A DNA stretch of 64,000 nucleotides from Paraburkholderia acidisoli (GTDB lineage Bacteria; Pseudomonadota; Gammaproteobacteria; Burkholderiales; Burkholderiaceae). The stretch is taken from the NCBI RefSeq assembly GCF_009789675.1, contig NZ_CP046915.1, positions 496,001 through 560,000 on the forward strand. Reading direction: 5' to 3'. The position numbers were made by a program, and so were the translations under genes. Below are positions 24,421-31,600 of this stretch, in pieces; the stretch's first letter is position 1, and the number at the start of each line of letters is the position of its first letter. The notes below the pieces were generated by a model that was not told the origin of the DNA, did not search any database, and saw only the letters and a list, made by a program, of their open reading frames with translations.

Positions 24421-26505
24421 TCAGGCCGCGCTCCAGACGAGATACGGATTGAACGCGCCGTAGGCGGACCCGTACGCCGAGCCATAGGCCGCTCCGTTCG
24501 CGGCGCCGTTCGCGCTCTCGCGCGGCGCGTGCGGCACGGTGCGGTCGTGCGCCGCGCGTTCGTGGCGGGCTTCGCGTGCGGTGGCATCGAGCGAGTTGGC
24601 TTCGTAGGCGTTGGCCTCGCGTGCGTTCGCGTCGTACGCGTTGGCATCGCACGCGCAATCGGCATCGAACCCGCGCAGGTCGTCGAGCGCGCGCAGGATC
24701 GTCGCATCGACATGACGTTGGGCGGTCGTGCGCACCGCGCGGCGCGCGAGCCATTGCGCCTCGCCTGCGCGCACCAGCTTGTCGAGCGCGAACGCGCGCG
24801 TCACGCGCGTGAGGCGATACCGCATGCCCGCCGTGGCCGCGTCCGGTTCGATCGTCACGAGCGACCCGGCGATCAGCCCGGCAATGCCGTCGAGAACCGC
24901 GTTCGCGTCGAGCACGGCGCACGCGGCGATATCGAGCGCGGCGTCCAGCCCGAACGGCGTTTCGAAGATGGCGAGACGCCGCAGCACGGTCTGCTCGATC
25001 ACGTCGAGCCGCGCATAGCTCCAGTCGAGCGAAGCGGCCAGCGTGCGCTGGCGCCCGGGCACGCCGCGCAGGCCGTTGGGCAACGCGAGCGCCGCCTGCG
25101 CGTCGAGTTGCGCGTGCAGCGGTCCCACGCCGATCAGCGCCGCGCGCTGGGCCGCGAGTTCCAGCGCGAGCGGCAGGCCGTCGAGTTCGCGGCAGACCTG
25201 CGCGACCATGCGCAACGGCACGCCGGAGAGGCTTGCGGCCGCGCCCGCCGGTTCGAGCGCATGCACGCGGGCGAAGAACAGTTGCACCGCGGCGCTTTCG
25301 AGCAACACGGCGTCGCGGGTTTCGTCGCTGCCGGGCACGTCGAGCGGCGCGACGCGCACGAGGCGCTCGCCCGTCACGCGCAACGGCTCGCGGCTCGTGG
25401 CGATCACCTGCACGTGCGGATGCGCGGCGGCGATCGCGTGACAGCGTTGCGCGGCGGCGTCGATGTCGCCTTCGCAACCGTCGACGATCACGAGCGTGGC
25501 GCGTTGCCGGTCGATGTCGGCGAAAAGTCGCGCGTCGGCATGGCGGGCATCATGCGATGGCGCCAATTCCACGGCGTCCGCGATCTCGATACGGCGCACC
25601 ACGCCGCCGGTGCGGGCGACCCAGCCGTGCGCGAACTCGTGCGCGAGCGCCGTCTTGCCCACACCGCCCGGGCCCACCAGCGTGACGAGCCGCGCTTCGT
25701 CGAGCAGCGCGTGCAAGTCCGCCAGCGCGCCGTCGCGGCCGGTCAGCGCGATGCGCGGCGGCAGCCACGCGGCCGTGAGCGCGGCGCGTTCGTCGCGCAT
25801 CGCGGCGGGCTGCGCGCCCGGCTCCTTCCAGGGCTCCGTGATTTGCTGCGTGATTTGCTGCGTGATTTGCTGCGTGCCGTGCTGCGTGCCGTGCTGCGTG
25901 CCGTGTGGCGAGGCAGGCGCCGAACCCGCCGGAAGCGGTGCCGCGCACGCGCCGCATTGCGCGCAGGCGGCACGCTCGGGTGCGCCGGTCGCGTCGTCGG
26001 CGGCGTTAGCGGGCTGGGCGGCGTGGGCGGTGGGGGCTGCATGAGCGGCGTGAGCGGCGTGAGCGGCGTGGGCGGCGTGGGCGGCGTGGGCGGTAGAAGC
26101 GGTGGAAGCGGCGTGAGCAGTGAAAGCGGCACGGCCGGCGTAATCGGCACGACCCGCAGAATCGCCACGCCCCACCCATGCGGCACGATCCGCGAAAGCG
26201 GCGCGATCGGCATGGCCATCGGGCGCCGCGAGCCGGTAGCCGCGCCCGGCCACCGTGCGAATCCAGCCGCGCTTGCCGCCGAGCAGCTTGCGCAGCGCCG
26301 AAATATGCACCTGGATGTTGTTGTCGATGACGACAGCGTGCGGCCACACGGCGTCGAGAATCGCGCCCTTCGACACGATCTGGCCGGCCGCGGCGATCAG
26401 CAGTTCGAGAATGTCGAACGCGCGCACGCTGACGTGTTGCGGCGCGCCGTCCAGATAGACTTCGCGGCGCTCGAGAGAGACCGTCACCCGATCGAACTGG
26501 TACAT
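24421..26505 (-). CDS. Winged-helix regulator fused to an NB-ARC-like ATPase
   Basis: 694 residues. An OmpR/CadC-type winged helix comes first (residues 1-93: RAFDILELLIAAAGQIVSKG, then VHISALRKLLGGKRGWIRTVAGRGYRL). A long low-complexity linker follows (about 95-250) with AHA repeats and QHGT/QQIT repeats, then a P-loop ATPase (Walker A GPGGVGKTALAHEFA near residue 277, Walker B-like ATLVIVDGCEGD, sensor ATSREPLRVTGE). The C-terminal part has DANA/EANA and GSAY repeats. Such one-component regulators couple nucleotide hydrolysis to transcription control in Burkholderia and pseudomonads. It heads the same-strand block 15996-24217 and is its most likely controller. The repeats vary in codon phase-neutral units, so length may differ between strains. 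Confidence 0.85.
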   Translation of the reverse strand: MYQFDRVTVSLERREVYLDGAPQHVSVRAFDILELLIAAAGQIVSKGAILDAVWPHAVVIDNNIQVHISALRKLLGGKRGWIRTVAGRGYRLAAPDGHADRAAFADRAAWVGRGDSAGRADYAGRAAFTAHAASTASTAHAAHAAHAAHAAHAAHAAPTAHAAQPANAADDATGAPERAACAQCGACAAPLPAGSAPASPHGTQHGTQHGTQQITQQITQQITEPWKEPGAQPAAMRDERAALTAAWLPPRIALTGRDGALADLHALLDEARLVTLVGPGGVGKTALAHEFAHGWVARTGGVVRRIEIADAVELAPSHDARHADARLFADIDRQRATLVIVDGCEGDIDAAAQRCHAIAAAHPHVQVIATSREPLRVTGERLVRVAPLDVPGSDETRDAVLLESAAVQLFFARVHALEPAGAAASLSGVPLRMVAQVCRELDGLPLALELAAQRAALIGVGPLHAQLDAQAALALPNGLRGVPGRQRTLAASLDWSYARLDVIEQTVLRRLAIFETPFGLDAALDIAACAVLDANAVLDGIAGLIAGSLVTIEPDAATAGMRYRLTRVTRAFALDKLVRAGEAQWLARRAVRTTAQRHVDATILRALDDLRGFDADCACDANAYDANAREANAYEANSLDATAREARHERAAHDRTVPHAPRESANGAANGAAYGSAYGSAYGAFNPYLVWSAA

Positions 26506-26892
26506 GATTTTCTCGCGCTAGGGAGTGAGCCGTCGCCACGCGGCGTGGCAGGAACGCTCGTTTATTACCGGCCGTTACCGGCGTGAGTTACCGGTATCGT
26601 AGGGAACGCGCGCGGGCTTCTCCATCATCCATAGGTGTGCTCCGGCTACGCCATGAGCACGAGCGCCGCGCGGCCGCGTGCGCGGGCCGTGCCGCGCGAA
26701 GCCCGGCGCGACGCGCGAGGCGCGCGGGCGGCCCGCATGAAAACGATCACACTTTGGTATGAGCGAGCGATGCGGGCGGCAGGGGAAACGGCAGGCGGAA
26801 CGGCGTTCGCATCGGCCCCGAGCGACGGGAAGCGGGGCCGCGAGAGGCCGCGTGGGGCGGCAAGGGGCGGCAAGGGGCGGCAAGAACGCGCG
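26506..26892. promoter_or_regulatory. Upstream region of the winged-helix regulator, with TTACCGG repeats
   Basis: A 387-base non-coding gap between the winged-helix regulator and the lone receiver gene. TTACCGG occurs at 26565-26571, 26575-26581 and 26588-26594, spaced 10 and 13 bases, about 60-90 bases upstream of the regulator start: an autoregulatory site candidate. CACTTTGGTAT lies at 26750-26760 and recurs inverted at 27593-27603. Three GGGGCGGCAA-type units lie at about 26855-26883, near the 3' end of the receiver gene. I see no RNA gene. Confidence 0.45.
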
Positions 26893-27270
26893 TCAGACCG
26901 AGCGGTCGAGGCCCAGCGCGTGTTCGAGGCAGCGCAGGATGTCGGTGTCCTGAAACGGCTTGTTGAGAAAGCAGGTCGCGCCGAGCGCCTTCGCGCGCGC
27001 TTCGTCGCCGTCTTTCGCGAAGGCCGTCATGAGGATGACGGGCACGGCGAGCCCGCGCAGACGCAACTGCTCGCAAATGGCGAAGCCGTTCATCTCGGGC
27101 ATGTGCAGGTCCGTGATGACGCAGTCGATCCGGCGCGGCGCGCTCGCGCCGAGCAGGTCGCGGCCGCTCGCGTACAGCTCGACGGCGAAATCGAAGGAGC
27201 GCACGAGTTGCCCCATGGCTTCGCGAACGAATGCGTCGTCGTCGACGATCGCGACGACAGGCGTGGTCAT
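26893..27270 (-). CDS. Stand-alone receiver-domain response regulator
   Basis: 125 residues, a single receiver domain with no output domain. The acidic pocket (IVDDDAF), phospho-Asp in VITDLHMPEMNG, Thr in LMTAF and Lys in LNKPFQ are all present, so it should be phosphorylatable. Single-domain receivers act as phosphate shuttles or sinks. It is divergent from the FixJ regulator/histidine kinase pair across a 614-base gap and is a likely extra acceptor for that kinase. The ATG at 27270 has AGGGA upstream. An earlier in-frame start would add 44 residues lacking family similarity. Confidence 0.88.
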   Translation of the reverse strand: MTTPVVAIVDDDAFVREAMGQLVRSFDFAVELYASGRDLLGASAPRRIDCVITDLHMPEMNGFAICEQLRLRGLAVPVILMTAFAKDGDEARAKALGATCFLNKPFQDTDILRCLEHALGLDRSV

Positions 27271-27884
27271 CACACAAATCCCTTTCAGGTGGCCGCCTGG
27301 CGGCATAGCGTGCGGCCCCGTCAAGGGTCGGCGGGTGGCCGGTTGCGCGCGATATTGTGCGGGCGTGCCCCGGTCGTGCCCAAACGTGCAACAGGCCCGC
27401 ACGCCGGAGGCAGCGCCACGCGGCTCACTCCACAGCGCTCAAGCATACTGCGCCGCCGCGCGCGGCCAAATCATACGGTGGTATTGGTGCGCGCGCATCG
27501 ATTCATGCGCGCGCCGTGGTGTATCTGCACACCGCGGCGGTTCGCAACGACCCGGCGCGGCCGCCACGCGGCGAGCCAGTCCGGCCGCGCCAATACCAAA
27601 GTGCGGCCTTCACGGTGGCCGCTTGCGCCTTCCGGCACACAACGGCACGCAACGGCGCGCGACAGCACGCCACGGCACGCACGCGCCAGCGCCCCGCTAT
27701 CGGCAAAACGGCCGCCAGCCCGCGCCCGGCACCGCAGCATACGCGCCGCGCGCCCTAACACGTTCGTCTGATAGGCAACCCGGCCGCGCTGTGATGCAAT
27801 GCCGGGCGGCCCCCGCAGCGGGCGCGAAACCCGGCGACTCGTGCCGTTTATGCAATCCGCGCCCCGACCCTGGAGAATCCGATC
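27271..27884. promoter_or_regulatory. 614-bp divergent region between two response-regulator genes
   Basis: Non-coding. Features seen: CAATACCAAAGTG at 27591-27603 (exact inverted 11-bp match to CACTTTGGTAT at 26750-26760), a related dyad ATAC-4-GTAT at 27473-27484 inside CATACGGTGGTATTG, and a 10-bp-period array at 27633-27682. The FixJ gene's start lies 202 bases past the array. The shared motif is a candidate binding site for one of the local FixJ regulators. No RNA gene is visible. Confidence 0.45.
27633..27682. repeat. Five 10-bp tandem units
   Basis: CGGCACACAA, CGGCACGCAA, CGGCGCGCGA, CAGCACGCCA and CGGCACGCAC follow one another without gaps, at close to one helical turn per unit. Confidence 0.8.
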
Positions 27885-28613
27885 GTGACAGCCCGCGGTG
27901 CCCCGCCCACCCACGGCGGCGAAGGCGGCCATGGCAACGACGACGGCGCAGCGGCGCTGGTGCTGATCGTCGACGACGAAGCCGACATTCGCGCCGGCCT
28001 CGGCAGCCTGTTCCGCTCGGTGGGCCTGCAAGTCGCGCTGTTCGCCTCGGCGGCGGAACTGCTCGCCTACCCGCTGCCCGACCTGCCCTGCTGTCTCGTG
28101 CTCGACGTGCGTCTGCGCGGCCCGAGCGGCCTCGATTTGCAGGCGCGGCTCGCGCAACTCGGCGTGCCGCTGCCGATCATCTTCATGACCGCGCACGGCG
28201 ACATCCCCATGACCGTTGCCGCGATGAAGGCGGGCGCCGTCGATTTCATGGCCAAGCCCGTACGCGAGCACGATTTGCTCGAAGCGGTGGCGGCGGCGCT
28301 CGACCAGGATCGCGCGCGCCGCCGCGGCCTGTCAGAAACCGGGGCGATGCGCGCGAACTACGCCACGCTCTCGCCGCGCGAAGCCGAGGTGATGCGGCAC
28401 GCCGTGGCCGGTTTGCTCAACAAGCAGATCGCGGGCGAGATCGGCATCAGCGAGGTGACGGTCAAGATGCATCGCGGCCAGGCCATGCGCAAGATGCAGG
28501 CGCGCACCTATGCCGATCTCATCGTCATGGCGCAGCAACTCGGCATCGGCCGTTTCGCGACCGCCGCACACCCCGCGCGCCCCGCATCCCCCGTGAGGGC
28601 GCCCCGCTCATGA
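27885..28613 (+). CDS. FixJ/NarL-family response regulator
   Basis: 242 residues. The receiver domain (about 25-140) carries IVDDEADIRAG, the phospho-Asp in CLVLDVRLRGPSG, Thr in FMTAHGD and Lys in MAKPV. The C-terminal LuxR-type helix-turn-helix is LSPREAEVMRHAVAGLLNKQ and then ISEVTVKMHRGQAMRKM. The start is GTG at 27885 with GGAGA upstream. Its stop overlaps the start of the giant histidine kinase gene by four bases (ATGA), so the two are a translationally coupled two-component pair. It is closely similar to the second FixJ regulator at 35497 over both domains. Confidence 0.92.
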   Translation: MTARGAPPTHGGEGGHGNDDGAAALVLIVDDEADIRAGLGSLFRSVGLQVALFASAAELLAYPLPDLPCCLVLDVRLRGPSGLDLQARLAQLGVPLPIIFMTAHGDIPMTVAAMKAGAVDFMAKPVREHDLLEAVAAALDQDRARRRGLSETGAMRANYATLSPREAEVMRHAVAGLLNKQIAGEIGISEVTVKMHRGQAMRKMQARTYADLIVMAQQLGIGRFATAAHPARPASPVRAPRS

Positions 28614-31600
28614 CCCCGCCGCCGCCGCGCCCGCCCCGCTTCGACGCCTGCCCGCGCGCGGCTTCGGCCGTCCCCACGGCGGCCGTCGCCACGGCGGCCG
28701 GTTTCGACGCCGCGTGGCTCGCGCGCTGCGAACTCGCCGCGCTCGACGAGAGCGAAGGCGTCCTCACGCAGCGCGCCTACGATCCCGTCACGCTCGCCTC
28801 GTGGTTCGTGCGCAGCGCGCCGCTGTACACGGGCGCCGCCGACACGGGGTATCAGCGGCTGCAACGCGAGATCGCGCTCGCGCCGCCCGCGGAGGCCGCG
28901 TGGGCCGCGCAACCGGTCGCGATCTTCTGGACGCCCGAGCGCATGGCGTGCGTCTATGCCGCCGGGCCGGGCGCGCGGCTCGCGTCCGAGGCCGCGCGCG
29001 CACCGCTCGCGCTCGCCACGTTCCTCGAAGTCGCCGTGGGCGCGGCGCGCGCGCTCGGCGAGGCGCACGCGCAAGGCGCGACCCACGGCGAGGTGCGGCC
29101 CGCGCGCCTTTTGCTCGAAGGCGACGGCAGCGTGCGCTTGATCGGCCTCGGCGCCACCGGCACCGCGCCGTCCGGGCCGCTGGCCCTAACCACAATGAGC
29201 ACAATGAGCGCAACGAGCGCCATGAGCGCCGCGCCGGGATCGGCAGGATCGCCCGGCTCGTCGGCCGCGCCGCTGCTCGCGCCGTTGCCGGCGCCCGCGC
29301 TGGCTCCGCTTCTGGCGCCCGGGCTCGCGCCCTTCCTCGCCCCCGAACTCGCGCGCGCGAGCGCCACCGCCGACCTCGCGAAAGCGGATCTCTACGCGCT
29401 CGGCGTCACGCTCTACATGCTGCTCACCGGCGCGCTGCCGTTCAGCGCCAGCACGGCCGCCGCGTGGCAGCACGCGCACGTCGCGATCGAACCCGCGCCG
29501 CCGCAAACGCTGCGCGCCGAGGTGCCCGACGCGCTCGCCGCCATCGTCCTCAAGCTGATGGCGAAGGACCCGCGCGACCGCTACGGCACCGCCGCCTCCG
29601 CGCTCGCCGACCTGTTGCGCAGCCGGCACGCGCTCGCCGCGCACGGCCGGATCGACGGCTTCGCGCTCGACGTCGCGAGCCTGAGCGCGCCGCTCGATCC
29701 GGGCCTGCGCCTGGTCGGCCGCGCACCCGAGATCGCGCAACTGCACGCGGCCTTGCAGCGCGTCGCGCAAACCGGCGCGGCCGAACTCGTGCTGGTCGGC
29801 GGCGGTCCCGGCTCGGGCAAGTCCGCGCTGGTGGCGGCTTTCGTCGACGAAGCCCTGCGCGACGCGCCGCACCGCGCGCTGCGCCACGCCGCGGGCAAGG
29901 GCGACGCGCGCCGCCAGAACATTCCGTACGCGCCGGTCGTCGAGATCGTGCGCGCGCTCACCATGGCCGCGCTCGGCGCCTCCGACGCCACGCTCGCGCG
30001 CGTGCGCGACGACTGGCTCGCCCGCCTCGCGGGCCAGGGCGACGCCGTGGCGAGCCTCGTGCCCGAAGCCGCGCACGTGATCGGCGCGAGCCCGCCGCTC
30101 ACGCACGTCGCCGCGCCGCAGGCGCAATCGCGCACCGGGCGCGCGGTGCTGCAAACCTTCGCCGCGTTCGCCGCGTCGGCCCAACCGGGCGCGCCGCTCG
30201 TGCTGTTCATCGACGACCTGCAATGGGCCGACGCCGCCACGCTCGCGCTGCTCGAAGCGTTCGCCGCCGGGCCGCCCGCGAACGTGCTGCTGATCGGCGC
30301 TTACCGCGACGACGTCAAACACGGCGAGGCAACCCGCGCGAGCAGCAACGACGCTCCCGCGCAACGCCTCGCGTGGCTGCTGCACGATCCGCGCGCGCAG
30401 CGCCGCAGCGCGATCCGCATCACGCGCCTGCATGCGCGCGCCTTGTCGGCGGCCGAACTCGGCGAGCTGTTCGCGCTCACGCTCGACGAAGCGCCCGCGC
30501 ATCTCGCGCTGCTCGCGCACGCCGTACACCGCAAGACCGGCGGCAATCCGTTCTTCTCGTGGCAACTGCTGCGCGCGCTGATGGACGACGGCGTGCTCGC
30601 CTACGACGTCGATCGCGGCGAGTGGGGCTGGAGCGAGAGCGCCGTCGCCAACCTGCGCGACTCGGACAACGTCGTCGACCTGATGCTGAACCGCCTGAGC
30701 CGCCTGCCCGCCGAAGGCGCGGCGCTCGTGCAGCAGCTCGCGTGCATCGGCAGCCGCGCCGAAGCGGCGCTGCTCGCGCGCGTGGCCGATACCGACGAAG
30801 CCACGGTGCGCGCGCGCCTCGCGCCGTTCGTGGAGGCGGGGCTCGTCGCCGAGGACGCCGGGTGCTACGCGTTCCCGCACGACCGCGTGATGGAATCCGC
30901 GTATTCGATGCTCGACGCCGCCGCGCGGCCCGCGCTGCACGCGCGCATCGCCACGATCCTGATCGGCTGCCGCTGCCAGCGCGTCCAGCAGCACGTGTTC
31001 GACATCTGCAACCAGATCGAGCGCGCCGACATGGACGCCTGCACGCCGGGCGAGCGCGCCGCGTTCGCGCGCGCGTTGATCGAAGCGGGCAAGCACGCGC
31101 GCCACGCGGCCGCGCTGTGCCAGGCCAAGCGCTACGTGAACGACGCGCTCGCGCTCATGAGCGCGTCGTGGTGGATCACGCATTACGAACTGGCGTTTTC
31201 GGCGCACGTGCTGCGCTGCGAGTATCTGCTCGCGCAGGCCGACCACGAGACGGCCGCGCGCGAGATCGACGCGCTGCTCGCGAAGGCGCTGCCCACGCTC
31301 GACAAGGCCGCCGTGCACCGGCTCAAGGCGCGGCTGCAAACCGTGCGCTCCGACTACGCGGGCGCCATCGAGACCGCGCTCGCGGGGCTCGCGCTGCTCG
31401 ACGTGCGCTTGCCGCGCGAGCCGTCGCGCGCGCAGCTACGCGCGGGTTACGACGCCGTGCGCGGCGCGTTGCGCGGCCGCGCGATCGCGAGCCTCGGCGC
31501 GCTGCCCGCCAGCACCGAGCCGCGCCTGCACACGGTAATGGGCTTGCTCTCGGCGCTCTCGGCGGCGTTTTTCGTCGACGAAGGGCTCGCGCTGCTGCAT

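Noticed and set aside
26960..28609. Upstream 550-codon extension of the giant sensor kinase reading frame
   Set aside because: It runs through the intergenic region and antisense or overlapping to two response-regulator genes; its sequence is arginine/proline-rich without domain similarity, and the ATG at 28610 overlaps the FixJ stop as expected for coupling.
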